Shown: piece after piece, positions 6,944 to 14,890 of the stretch
How positions within the stretch are numbered: the stretch's first letter is position 1
Layout of the letters: each line of letters starts with the position of its first letter
The notes under the pieces: generated by a model
The model's input: only the letters and a program-made list of their open reading frames with translations
Told to the model about the DNA's origin: nothing
Database searches by the model: none
Assembly: GCA_903860085.1 (NCBI GenBank)
Contig: CAIOPD010000093.1
Coordinates: forward strand, 1 to 21,650
DNA from: an uncultured Pseudomonadota bacterium
Lineage (GTDB): Bacteria > Pseudomonadota > Gammaproteobacteria > Burkholderiales > Methylophilaceae
DNA length: 21,650 bases
Direction: 5' to 3'
Program-made: the position numbers and the translations under genes

Positions 6944-8497
6944 TTACTTTGCTTCTACGAAAGCATTACTGAGGTTCCCAACCTTAGCCCTAACCCCCTG
7001 AATGGATTCAAGAGAGAATCGCTGCGTGATTAGTTTTAGTATAGAAGTTGTATCGTAGTATGTATGGTCCACATAATTAGTTTTAGAAAATGGCGATATA
7101 ATAATTGTCGGAATTCTCGTACCAGGACCCCATCGATCTCCTTTAGGGGGAGCTATATGGTCCCAATACCCTCCATTTTCATCATAAGTCACAATGATTG
7201 CCATTTTCTGCCATTGACGACTGTTTTTTAGGCTAGAAACAAGTTCAGCAATATGCGCATCTCCCGACATGACGTCTGTGTATCCTGGATGCTGATTTAA
7301 ATTACCTTGTGGTTTATAGAACACGACGGGAGGTAATGTACCTGCTTGAATATCTTTTTGTAAGTCGGCGTAATCCTTCAGATGAAGTTGCCGCTCTTTT
7401 CTGCCTTCCTCTGTCGTAGGGCTAAATCGACTAAAATAATTAAATGGCTGATGGTGCGCTTGAAAGTTGGTTTTCTTAATGTTGTAAATGACATCTCGAT
7501 TTTCGGTAGCTTCATGCCAGCCACCTGCGTACCAAGCCCAATTAACACCTTTGGCACTTAAGGTGTCACCTATAGTCTTCGTTACCATTGAATTTTGTGG
7601 TGGCAATGGATTTTGATCAGGGTCAGCCAACGTTTTATCGGCGTTTTTGTGAGGTGCTATCCCACTAGGTTGATACGATGGTTGTAGTGTATTGACCGCA
7701 TAATAGTCTGGGGTCAAAGGCTTGTCCGCGATATAAATTGGCTTGCCTAACAAAGCACTACGTGGAGAACTTTTATCCTCTGTCAATGTTATTCCATTGC
7801 TATGCACTTTACTTAATAGCGCTTCTGGCGCATTGGGGTATTTAGGTGTGCAAGCACAAACAAGCCAAAAATGGTTTAAAAACGAACCCCCAAAAGCACC
7901 CATGAAGAAGTTGTCAGCAAGTGTATATTGCTGTGCCAATTGCCACATTTTCATTGGCGCACCATTGTAATAACCCATAGCCAAACCACCTGCATCAGAC
8001 CAAGCTGCAAACATGTTATTTTTACCACCATTTATTTGCATTTGATTATTAAAAAATCGATGCACTAAATCTGGAGTTGGGTTATTCATACCAAGAGCAT
8101 CTGGAACTGCGCCTGGTGATCCGTCAATTTTAAAGGGTGCGTTTGACAGATTAGATACAAAAGACAATTTATCGCTTACTTGAGTGCCTTGAGCATTCCA
8201 TACGGTTGGAAATGTTCTTAATTCGCTACTCCCATCTCGATCCACTTGGTGATAGTTAGCTAAGTTGGTGTCGGAGCCATCTGCATTTTTAAAGATGCCA
8301 TTTGCACCAGGAAACAATCCATAAAGATTGTCAAAACTTCTATTTTCCGCATAAATAATAACGATTGTTTCAATTTGATTGAGGCGGGAATCGCCTACAT
8401 TTTCAGCAACGACTAGGCTACTGCACATTGAAAGAAATAGGACACTAACTGACAAAATGCTTGTTCTGACAATATTGTAGAGAGTATGTTTTTGCAT
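6944..8497 (-). CDS. Secreted phosphoesterase, acid phosphatase (AcpA) / phospholipase C superfamily
   Basis: A 517-residue exported hydrolase. The N-terminus is a signal peptide (hydrophobic core TSILSVSVLFLSMCSSLVVA); the cysteine is not in a proper lipobox. Right after it comes IYAENRSFDNLYGLFPGANG, whose Glu-Asn pair is the metal-binding signature of the PF04185 phosphoesterase family; late in the protein TYDENGGYWDHIAPP supplies further metal ligands, and GPGTRIPTIIISPFSK is also typical. The enzyme should release phosphate from organic phosphoesters in the periplasm or outside; phosphatase and phospholipase C activities cannot be told apart by eye. The gene stands alone, flanked by two related small genes. 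A tandem 9-bp repeat 35-54 nt upstream of the start suggests phosphate-responsive control. The ribosome-binding site is weak. Confidence 0.85.
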   Translation of the reverse strand: MQKHTLYNIVRTSILSVSVLFLSMCSSLVVAENVGDSRLNQIETIVIIYAENRSFDNLYGLFPGANGIFKNADGSDTNLANYHQVDRDGSSELRTFPTVWNAQGTQVSDKLSFVSNLSNAPFKIDGSPGAVPDALGMNNPTPDLVHRFFNNQMQINGGKNNMFAAWSDAGGLAMGYYNGAPMKMWQLAQQYTLADNFFMGAFGGSFLNHFWLVCACTPKYPNAPEALLSKVHSNGITLTEDKSSPRSALLGKPIYIADKPLTPDYYAVNTLQPSYQPSGIAPHKNADKTLADPDQNPLPPQNSMVTKTIGDTLSAKGVNWAWYAGGWHEATENRDVIYNIKKTNFQAHHQPFNYFSRFSPTTEEGRKERQLHLKDYADLQKDIQAGTLPPVVFYKPQGNLNQHPGYTDVMSGDAHIAELVSSLKNSRQWQKMAIIVTYDENGGYWDHIAPPKGDRWGPGTRIPTIIISPFSKTNYVDHTYYDTTSILKLITQRFSLESIQGVRAKVGNLSNAFVEAK

Positions 8498-8531
8498 TTT
8501 TATTACGAAGTCTTTATTGATTGAATATGAA

Positions 8532-8551
8532 TAATGATTATCTAATGATTA
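8532..8551 (-). promoter_or_regulatory. Tandem 9-bp repeat, candidate Pho-box-like operator
   Basis: TAATGATTA occurs twice (8532-8540 and 8543-8551), an exact 11-bp period. Read toward the phosphatase gene it gives TAATCAT, four bases, TAATCAT, the layout of PhoB sites (7-bp repeats, 4-bp spacer), with the shared TCAT core though not the full CTGTCAT consensus. The 12-bp stretch 8531-8542 also matches part of a Fur box, so Fur remains an alternative. Its place just upstream of the start fits a promoter operator. Confidence 0.45.
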
Positions 8552-8615
8552 ACCAACTTAAAACCACCCTATTACTATATTTCTTTCCATCTTTCACTAG
8601 TCAGCAATAATTGAT

Positions 8616-8643
8616 AAAAAAAGGGTGCTTATAAGGCACCCTT
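8616..8643 (-). terminator. Intrinsic terminator for the small gene at 8747-8941
   Basis: AAGGGTGC (8621-8628) pairs perfectly with GCACCCTT (8636-8643) around a 7-nt loop. On the minus strand the stem runs straight into a T tract (the As at 8616-8622), giving a typical rho-independent terminator for transcription leaving the gene at 8747-8941. It insulates that gene from the phosphatase downstream. Confidence 0.8.
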
Positions 8644-8746
8644 AAAAGGAGATAAAACATTCAAGCGCTAGAATATTTAAAAATATACAAGCTTAATGTG
8701 GCAATAATAAGACAAAATAAAATTACTTGGAGTACAACAGATGATC

Positions 8747-8941
8747 TTAATGCTTACCTCTAATTTGGGCCATCTTTCTTCGCCAATCTTGAAGCCTCTC
8801 TTCATCCATACGCAACTTCTCATCAGCGTCTTCTGGATTCAAATAAGCGCGTGTATCTGGATGACCAACTGGCTGCCAAAGTGAATTAATAAACAAATCG
8901 TTCAATTTTGGTTTTGGATTGTATCGTAAAGGGGTGACCAT
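8747..8941 (-). CDS. Small charged protein, WRxKMAxI family member B
   Basis: A 64-residue protein with a good ribosome-binding site (GGAGAG about 8 nt before ATG 8939-8941). The N-terminal half (MVTPLRYNPKPKLNDLFINS) differs from the protein at 6531-6758, but the C-terminal half, NPEDADEKLRMDEERLQDW followed by RRKMAQIRGKH, clearly resembles it. It is probably a helical cytoplasmic protein; no function is recognised. It has its own terminator 100 nt downstream, so it is a separate unit from the phosphatase, yet the two small homologues flank that gene. Confidence 0.65.
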   Translation of the reverse strand: MVTPLRYNPKPKLNDLFINSLWQPVGHPDTRAYLNPEDADEKLRMDEERLQDWRRKMAQIRGKH

Positions 8942-9342
8942 CTCATGCTCTCCATTTTTACAAACTAATATAAGTTATTAACAACTTTTGTATATTGTGT
9001 GCTTCTAATAGATTAAAGGCTTGACCTGCATCAATGAAGGTCCGATGAAATAATCTATTAAGTTTAGGGAAGTTTAATATCCCCCCAGAGCACTTAAAAG
9101 GTTTTTGGGCGTTGATTTCACAAAGCTGACTGGATGCCTTGAGCCAAGAGCGCAAGTTCGTGATAATAATTCTAACTACCAAGACATAGATTTACCGAAT
9201 TAGCATTTTCTATGATAAATTCTAACAAATTCGGTTTTCATAATACAACCATCAACTATGCAAGATTGATTTTGCCACTATTAATTTGGGTGGCTCATAG
9301 CTAGATGAAATTCATTAACATCAATTAACGGTTAAACATCAC
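8942..9342. other. Gene-poor 400-bp region with nested inverted repeats
   Basis: No convincing gene is seen. A minus-strand frame at 8958-9182 (TTG start, 74 residues, ending FNLLEAHNIQKLLITYISL) resembles no family I know and may be a remnant. Structure is more evident: TAATAGATTA (9006-9015) and TAATCTATTA (9051-9060) are perfect 10-bp inverted copies, and inside them GACCT (9023-9027) pairs with AGGTC (9038-9042). Further on ACCGAATT (9194-9201) and AATTCGGT (9228-9235) form another 8-bp inverted pair. The promoters of lptF and of the small minus-strand gene must also lie here. Confidence 0.5.
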
Positions 9343-10455
9343 ATGCTTTTTAGGCGTTCACTTTTACACGAACTCATAACCACTGCAGCTGGCGCGCTTC
9401 TTATTCTGTTAGGCATTGTGATTGCACAGCGCGCGGGTTATCTTTTGCAACTGGCTGCAAATGGCATTCTACCTAACGATGCAATTACAACCATGTTGGG
9501 TTTCAATATGGTTAAATTTATGCCGATGTTGCTATCTCTAGCCTTGTTTCTATCAATACTGATGACACTTTCACGATGGTATCGAGATTCGGAAATGGTC
9601 GTTTGGTTTAGTTCAGGGCTAAGTATCACTAGCTGGATAAGGCCAATACTATCCTTTGCCATTCCTATCATTGTATTTATATCAATTCTTAGTTTATTTG
9701 TAATGCCATGGGCAACCAGTAAAGGTGAGGACTACAAAGCACAGCTTGAGAGTCGAGATGAACTTTCAGCTATTAGCCCTGGTACATTTAAAGAGTCATC
9801 TAATGCAGAGCGTGTATATTTTATCGAAAGTTTTGATGAGCTTGGTGATAGCGTTAAAAATATTTTTGTCCAATCGATTCATCAACAGAAGTTAGGCATT
9901 ATTGTGGCTGCAAAGGGCAGTCGTTATGTTGAGGAAAATGGAGATAAATTCTTACTAATGAAAAGTGGGACCCGCTATCAGGGGACGCGTGATACATCTG
10001 AATTTTCCACCACATCGTTTGATAAATATGCTCTTCGAGTAGAGGCGGCTGAAGTAAAGCAAAAGCCAATACAAACCATCTCTAAATCAAGTAAGGAGCT
10101 ATTCGAGAATAGAAACAATGCGAATAATGCAGAATTACAGTGGCGATTTGCCATTCCTATCTCAGCCCTAATACTGGCATTCCTTGCAATCCCGCTAAGT
10201 GCTTCAGATCCGCGCTCCGGACGATCAATCAACTTCGTGTTAGCACTTGTTATTTATATTATTTATAACAATATGCTGAGCATTATGCAGGCTTGGGTTG
10301 CGCAAGGAAAATTAAATGCAACCATTGGCCTTTGGCCTGTGCATTTACTCTTTTCAATGATGGCATTTTACCTATTTTATAGACGTGCGCACCAACTACC
10401 AATGGTCCCCAAAATACTGACAACAAACTGGTTTAATATTTCTACAAAGGCGTGA
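9343..10455 (+). CDS. lptF: LPS export ABC transporter permease LptF
   Basis: A 370-residue LptF/LptG-type (YjgP/YjgQ) permease. Layout: three N-terminal membrane segments (about residues 12-35, 50-75 and 98-122), a periplasmic beta-jellyroll domain (about 130-260, including SAISPGTFKES and the GTRYQG segment), then three C-terminal membrane segments (about 270-350, including LQWRFAIPISALILAFLAIP with the DPRSGRS loop). The start LFRRSLLHELITTAAGAL is typical of LptF rather than LptG. With LptG and LptB2 it extracts lipopolysaccharide from the inner membrane and feeds it to LptC and LptA. Unusually, lptG does not follow; a convergent glycosyltransferase gene starts its 3' end 26 nt on. It may be a second copy, or lptG may be elsewhere. 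Confidence 0.9.
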   Translation: MLFRRSLLHELITTAAGALLILLGIVIAQRAGYLLQLAANGILPNDAITTMLGFNMVKFMPMLLSLALFLSILMTLSRWYRDSEMVVWFSSGLSITSWIRPILSFAIPIIVFISILSLFVMPWATSKGEDYKAQLESRDELSAISPGTFKESSNAERVYFIESFDELGDSVKNIFVQSIHQQKLGIIVAAKGSRYVEENGDKFLLMKSGTRYQGTRDTSEFSTTSFDKYALRVEAAEVKQKPIQTISKSSKELFENRNNANNAELQWRFAIPISALILAFLAIPLSASDPRSGRSINFVLALVIYIIYNNMLSIMQAWVAQGKLNATIGLWPVHLLFSMMAFYLFYRRAHQLPMVPKILTTNWFNISTKA

Positions 10456-10481
10456 TAAAGCAGCCTAAATGTGATCTATAT

Positions 10482-11936
10482 TTAATTGCTTAGATACAAC
10501 CGATAACTCCCAGCATCACCAATCACTGTTAGCCTATTCAGTTCATTATCAATGCGACTTAACTGTGACTGCTTGATGGCAAGATAAATCTGACTTCTTT
10601 TTGAAAGGTCATTTACTTCTTCGACAGTATTAACTTCTATTGCTTTACCGTCTGTATAAAACATTGATGAAAATGGTTTGTCACTTAAAAAGACTATGGG
10701 TTTAGCGTTGTGCTGAGCTTTATACAAAGCAACTACCCCTTTTGCTGATCTTGAGTCTGCTTTATGGTCTAAAGTTAAAGCCATGAGCGCCCACACAGTA
10801 GCAATAGCACTTAAACTAACCCCGCATAATAGTGCACTTTTCGCAAATGACACTTTCACTTCCCCTAAATAAAGAGCAAGCAATAATGCGAGGGAAGGTA
10901 AGCCTGGCAATACATATGTCCACAAAGTATTGCCAGACATTGTAAAAAATATACAAGGCGCTAAGCCTGACAGTAACAAGTAAGCTTTGAACTGCTTGTT
11001 TTCCGTTGTATTCTTTGCGCTATTTTTATTATATTTAGTCATCCATATGGTAATTGGAAGAATCAAAGACCAAGGCAGACTAGCCACAATAAGATACAGC
11101 CAAATGGAGCCACGTGGTCTTGCGTGCGCGCTGCCATATAAATCACCTTTCCAGCCAGAAATGGTAAAGCGCTGCCAATGCTCTCCCACAAAAAAATAGT
11201 GTAAAAATCCAGGTGTATGCTTTTCCGCTGCTAAATACCAGGGTAAGCTGATTACAATCGCTAAAATACAACCTAGAACCCAAGGGAGCCCTTTCCAAGT
11301 TTCTTTAATTGATCCTGTTAGCAGTGCCCACAAACCAATTGGAATGAAGACCAACACCCATCCTACCGGACCTTTAGCATATAACATGATGCTTAAGCCG
11401 ATAAAAAATAGCCACTGCTCACGTTTCCTGTTGACCTCTGCACCACGCAGACTAAGCCAGAAAGATCTTAGGGATAATGTGCTGCCTATACAAAGCGCGA
11501 CATCTGTAGTAACCGCGCCAGATAACAAGATATATAGAAAAGAGGTGCTTAATATAGATACAACATAAAATGGATTAACGAAACTTCGCTTTGCCCAGTC
11601 GTAACAAATAAATACGATGGTTACTGCTGCAAGAAATTGTGGGAAACGTACAGCAAATTCATTAATGCCAAATACCTTTATACCTAGGGCTGACATCCAA
11701 AATGATAGGGGTGGCTTACCCCAAAATGGAACTCCAAAATCAAACCATGGCGTTATCCAGTCATTCATTTCAGCCATTTTTCTAGCCATTTCACCATATC
11801 GACCTTCAGTCGTATCCATCAATGGGTAAAGTGCTAGAGAGATAACCCTTAATAATATGAGCCCAGTAAGTATGTAGAGTGTTGATTTTCCGAGCGCTAA
11901 TTCAGCTTTATTCCAAAACTTATAAAAGAAATTCAA
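10482..11936 (-). CDS. ArnT-like membrane glycosyltransferase (GT-C, family 39/83 type)
   Basis: A 484-residue protein with about ten or more hydrophobic segments. The first periplasmic loop has the catalytic region of PMT/ArnT enzymes: LMDTTEGRYGEMARKM, then DWITPWFDFGVPFWGKPPL, with the expected acidic residue and KPP motif. Such enzymes transfer a sugar from a polyprenyl-phosphate donor to lipid A, protein or another envelope acceptor on the periplasmic face; donor and acceptor cannot be told here. The start is TTG (11934-11936): GGAG sits about 8 nt upstream, and an in-frame TAA two codons before excludes an earlier start. It is convergent with lptF, so the two are not co-transcribed, although both concern the envelope. 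Confidence 0.82.
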   Translation of the reverse strand: MNFFYKFWNKAELALGKSTLYILTGLILLRVISLALYPLMDTTEGRYGEMARKMAEMNDWITPWFDFGVPFWGKPPLSFWMSALGIKVFGINEFAVRFPQFLAAVTIVFICYDWAKRSFVNPFYVVSILSTSFLYILLSGAVTTDVALCIGSTLSLRSFWLSLRGAEVNRKREQWLFFIGLSIMLYAKGPVGWVLVFIPIGLWALLTGSIKETWKGLPWVLGCILAIVISLPWYLAAEKHTPGFLHYFFVGEHWQRFTISGWKGDLYGSAHARPRGSIWLYLIVASLPWSLILPITIWMTKYNKNSAKNTTENKQFKAYLLLSGLAPCIFFTMSGNTLWTYVLPGLPSLALLLALYLGEVKVSFAKSALLCGVSLSAIATVWALMALTLDHKADSRSAKGVVALYKAQHNAKPIVFLSDKPFSSMFYTDGKAIEVNTVEEVNDLSKRSQIYLAIKQSQLSRIDNELNRLTVIGDAGSYRLYLSN

Positions 11937-12326
11937 ACTTTATACTCCGCAGATAGACTTACTTAGGTCAATTATGATTGGGCATTTTTTAGATTTTTAT
12001 CTTAAATGTTGTTTGATGCATTAGTAACAATTGATGCTATTTTACACGTAAGTACGCGTTTCAGATAAAGGTGTAAAGTGATTGAACCAATAACTGCATT
12101 GGGGAAATTGCATTTCGTCTCATCCTTAAATGTTGGCCATAACAAATATCCGCATAAATAGAATGAGCTGGCATACGTATTAGAAAGACAACAGCGTTTT
12201 ATACCAAGTTAGAAATACATGAGTGCCGACACCTAATTAGCAGGTGATTTGTGCGATACTTAAGAACAGTTATCATTTAGTAGCAAAGTACACTCTGGTG
12301 TCATTAATTTACATTTACCAATACCC
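11937..12326. other. 390-bp intergenic region upstream of feoAB
   Basis: No open frame, tRNA or mobile-element trace is seen. It must carry the divergent promoters for the glycosyltransferase and feoAB. TTTACAC (12041-12047) and GTGTAAA (12071-12077) form an inverted pair with a 23-nt spacer, and CACCT/AGGTG form a short hairpin shortly before feoA. The length is more than a simple promoter needs, but nothing stronger stands out. Confidence 0.5.
12261..12275 (+). promoter_or_regulatory. Weak Fur-box candidate before feoA
   Basis: TAAGAACAGTTATCA matches the 7-1-7 Fur consensus (TGATAAT-N-ATTATCA) at 10 of 14 informative positions, with the right half (GTTATCA) matching at 6 of 7. It is 51 nt ahead of the feoA start. 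Fur repression of feoAB is well known in related bacteria, which supports the place but not this exact site. Confidence 0.3.
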
Positions 12327-12560
12327 ATGCGACCATTATCTCAACTGAACATTGCTCAATCCGCAATTATTTCAGCAATAGAGGCCGACGAATCTCTGTT
12401 TAACCGTTTGTCCGCACTGGGCTTTCGTGTTGGGAAAACCATCCGTATTATTCGGCGTGCAAACTTCAACGGACCGTTGCAAGTGCGTTTGGGCACAACG
12501 GATGTCATATTACGTCACACCGATGCCGCACGCATTCAGGTTAATCTAAATGAGCATTAA
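12327..12560 (+). CDS. feoA: Ferrous iron transport protein A
   Basis: A 77-residue SH3-like FeoA protein. It opens MRPLSQLNIAQSAIISAIEA, continues with the family's LFNRLSALGFRVGKTIRII segment and ends with a GPLQVRLGTTDVILRHTDAARIQV strand pattern, all characteristic. FeoA is a small cytoplasmic partner needed for FeoB function, thought to bind near its G domain. Six bases separate it from feoB, so the two are one operon. No feoC-like gene follows feoB. The ribosome-binding site is poor. Confidence 0.93.
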   Translation: MRPLSQLNIAQSAIISAIEADESLFNRLSALGFRVGKTIRIIRRANFNGPLQVRLGTTDVILRHTDAARIQVNLNEH

Positions 12561-12566
12561 AGCCAT

Positions 12567-14357
12567 ATGAAACGCATTGCATTATTAGGCATGCCTAATA
12601 CCGGTAAATCAACTTTATTTAACCGCATTAGTGGTGCCTCAGCACGTGTGGGCAACTGGCCGGGCATCACAGTGGATTTAATGAGTGCCAAGATATTAAT
12701 CGGCGGCCATATTGCTGACCTCATTGATTTGCCTGGCATCTATGACTTGCATGGATTTTCTGAAGATGAACAAGTGGTGAGGCATTTTCTAGCAAATAAT
12801 GCCGTAGATTTAGTCATCATCTTGCTCAACAGCTCGCAAATTGACCGCCAACTATCCTTAGTACTGCAGATTAAAAAGCTCAATATACAGGCAGTATTGG
12901 CTTTGAATATGGCGGACGAAGCTAAACAGACTGGCATTACCATTGATACAGAAAATCTAGCCTCAGCCTTAGCGATGCCCGTACTTCAAATTAGCGCTAA
13001 ATATGGCGACGGCTTACCTAAAGCTTTGCAAGCCGCTGCGCAAATTATCAATCAAAACCAAATACCGACGGACCCAAAACTCATAAACAGAATGCTGCAA
13101 GCTGATCATCAAATTGAACGGGAAATGGACACCCTAATTCAGAAATATGTGCAAATACCCACAACATTGACGGATAACACCACCGATAAAATTGACCGTA
13201 TATTGCTACATAAATGGTTCGGCTTGCCACTATTCTTCGTCGCTATGTTTTTATTTTTTCAATTTATTTTTAGTGTGGGTAAACCACTACAAGATTTGCT
13301 AGCTTGGGCATTCCGCATACTGCGTAGTGATGTTTTAAATTCACTATTCGCCAATAGCCCCGCATGGTTTAGTGGCTTAATGTTAGATGGTGTATACAAT
13401 GGCTTGGCGACGGTTGCTGCGTTTGTGCCGATTATTGTGCTGTTCTTTTTAGTGATGTCCATGGTCGAAGACAGTGGCTATTTATCTCGCGCAGCTTTTC
13501 TAATGGACGCACTTATGGCCAAAATGGGGTTAGACGGGCGTGGCTTTGTCATGATGTTGATGGGTTTTGGTTGCAATGTACCCGCGCTCATGGGCACGCG
13601 TATTATGCGCTCACGTCCAATGCGCCTGCTCACCATGCTGGTAATTCCATTATCTTTATGCTCAGCGCGGCTGCAGGTGTTTATTTTCATCATTGCCGCA
13701 TTATTTACGGCACAACAGGCACCGATCATTTTATTCGCCTTATACGTAACTAGTTTTTTCACCATGTTTTTAACCGCTCTCCTGTTTCAAGGTCAATATA
13801 AAAATAGTGAACCCTTTTTATTGGAGTTACCTCCTTATCGTTTTCCTACACCGCGCCAGATAGTGTTGCGAGGCTGGCAAGAAGTGAAGCACTTCCTAAT
13901 CCGCGCCAGCAAATTTATTATCATTGGTGTAGTCTTGGTATGGGCATTGACTAACTTTCCTAGCGATGTTCCCCCAGCCAGCGCAGGCACCATTGCAGGT
14001 CAGATTGGCTTGCTGTTTGCACCTGCTCTAGACCCGATAGGCATTAATACACAACTTGCCATAGCCTTAATATTTGGCTTTGTCGCTAAAGAAATTGTGA
14101 TTGGAGCGTTAGCAGTGATATATGGCTTGCAAGGCGAAGCGCTAATGGCGCAAATGGCTAGCCAGATTGACTGGGTGCAAGCCATGAGCTTTATGCTATT
14201 TACCCTCATTTATACGCCCTGTCTTTCCACTATCGCTACCTTGAAAAATGAATCTAAAAGCAGTGGTTTTATGTGGTTATCTATAGCGTGGTCGCTTAGC
14301 TTGGCTTGGGTGGTGAGCTTTGTGTTTTACCAAGGAGCTCGCGCACTAGGTTTTTAA
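12567..14357 (+). CDS. feoB: Ferrous iron transporter B
   Basis: A 596-residue Fe(II) permease of the inner membrane. The N-terminal G domain has G1 GMPNTGKS (8-15), the switch threonine T35 in WPGITVD, G3 DLPG (54-57), G4 NMAD (114-117) and G5 SAK (143-145). Membrane segments follow from about residue 215, including the gate region AFLMDALMAKMGLDGRGF and GFGCNVPALMGTR with the conserved Cys-Asn pair, and a second gate-like part near GFVAKEIVIGAL. It is shorter than E. coli FeoB (773 residues), mainly through a compact linker and C-terminus; the transport core looks complete. It is cotranscribed with feoA; convergent glnB lies beyond a hairpin-rich gap. Confidence 0.95.
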   Translation: MKRIALLGMPNTGKSTLFNRISGASARVGNWPGITVDLMSAKILIGGHIADLIDLPGIYDLHGFSEDEQVVRHFLANNAVDLVIILLNSSQIDRQLSLVLQIKKLNIQAVLALNMADEAKQTGITIDTENLASALAMPVLQISAKYGDGLPKALQAAAQIINQNQIPTDPKLINRMLQADHQIEREMDTLIQKYVQIPTTLTDNTTDKIDRILLHKWFGLPLFFVAMFLFFQFIFSVGKPLQDLLAWAFRILRSDVLNSLFANSPAWFSGLMLDGVYNGLATVAAFVPIIVLFFLVMSMVEDSGYLSRAAFLMDALMAKMGLDGRGFVMMLMGFGCNVPALMGTRIMRSRPMRLLTMLVIPLSLCSARLQVFIFIIAALFTAQQAPIILFALYVTSFFTMFLTALLFQGQYKNSEPFLLELPPYRFPTPRQIVLRGWQEVKHFLIRASKFIIIGVVLVWALTNFPSDVPPASAGTIAGQIGLLFAPALDPIGINTQLAIALIFGFVAKEIVIGALAVIYGLQGEALMAQMASQIDWVQAMSFMLFTLIYTPCLSTIATLKNESKSSGFMWLSIAWSLSLAWVVSFVFYQGARALGF

Positions 14358-14407
14358 AAAAATGAGTGGCAAAAATATGACCGAAACTTAGCTCGGTTAA
14401 GGGACGT

Positions 14408-14433
14408 TATACTTTGCTAATCAACAAAGTATA
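14408..14433. terminator. Hairpin 1 between convergent feoB and glnB
   Basis: TATACTTTG (14408-14416) and CAAAGTATA (14425-14433) form a perfect 9-bp stem with an 8-nt loop. No T tract follows on either strand, so termination is inferred from its place between convergent genes, not from a textbook structure. Confidence 0.5.
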
Positions 14434-14456
14434 TATAAAACTTATTGCAATAGTTC

Positions 14457-14481
14457 AGGCGCTTGCGAGGAACAAGCGCCT
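14457..14481. terminator. Hairpin 2 between convergent feoB and glnB
   Basis: AGGCGCTTG (14457-14465) and CAAGCGCCT (14473-14481) form a perfect, GC-rich 9-bp stem with a 7-nt loop, 24 nt after hairpin 1 and 23 nt beyond the glnB stop. There is no T tract; it may protect message ends or act as a bidirectional, possibly Rho-assisted, terminator. Confidence 0.55.
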
Positions 14482-14504
14482 ATATATAACAGAGCCCTAA
14501 ATAA

Positions 14505-14843
14505 CTAAACTGCTGACTCGCCAGTTTCGCCTGTACGAATACGGACCACTTGCTCAACTGCGCTCACAAATATTTTCCCATCACCAATTTTACCGGTATG
14601 CGCAGCTTTAATAATGGCATCCATAGCGGCTTCAACTAAGTCATCTGCGACGACTAGTTCTAGTTTGATTTTAGGTAAAAAATCCATCACATATTCAGCA
14701 CCACGATACAACTCCGTGTGACCTTTTTGGCGACCAAACCCTTTAACTTCGGTCACGGTTAAGCCATTCACACCGATACTTGATAGCGACTCACGCACCT
14801 CATCTAACTTAAATGGTTTAATAATGGCTTCAATTTTTTTCAT
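14505..14843 (-). CDS. glnB: Nitrogen regulatory protein P-II
   Basis: A 112-residue PII signalling trimer subunit. It starts MKKIEAIIKPFKLDEVRESL, has the T-loop with Q39, the uridylylated Tyr51 (in RGAEYVMDFLPK) and K58, then the ATP-binding TGKIGDGKIFV segment. PII senses 2-oxoglutarate and ADP/ATP and controls glutamine synthetase adenylylation and NtrB. I chose ATG 14841-14843, which has AGGAG about 11 nt upstream and gives the exact family N-terminus; the frame stays open for 15 codons further upstream. It is 47 nt behind nadE on the same strand and not next to amtB, which favours the housekeeping GlnB over GlnK. Confidence 0.95.
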   Translation of the reverse strand: MKKIEAIIKPFKLDEVRESLSSIGVNGLTVTEVKGFGRQKGHTELYRGAEYVMDFLPKIKLELVVADDLVEAAMDAIIKAAHTGKIGDGKIFVSAVEQVVRIRTGETGESAV

Positions 14844-14890
14844 ACGGTCCGAGCTCCTATTATTGGCGACGTTTTTGTGACGTCTCAAAG

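Noticed and set aside
8958..9182. Minus-strand frame of 74 codons as a real gene
   Set aside because: TTG start, no recognised family and inverted repeats inside it; kept only as part of the description of the gene-poor region.
12041..12077. Inverted pair TTTACAC / GTGTAAA as an operator or mobile-element end
   Set aside because: Only 7 bp with a 23-nt spacer, no transposase nearby and no flanking duplication; such pairs arise often by chance.
12567..14357. feoB as a truncated gene because it is about 180 residues shorter than in E. coli
   Set aside because: All G motifs and the membrane gate region with Cys-Asn are present and no broken frame follows the stop; shorter FeoB proteins exist.
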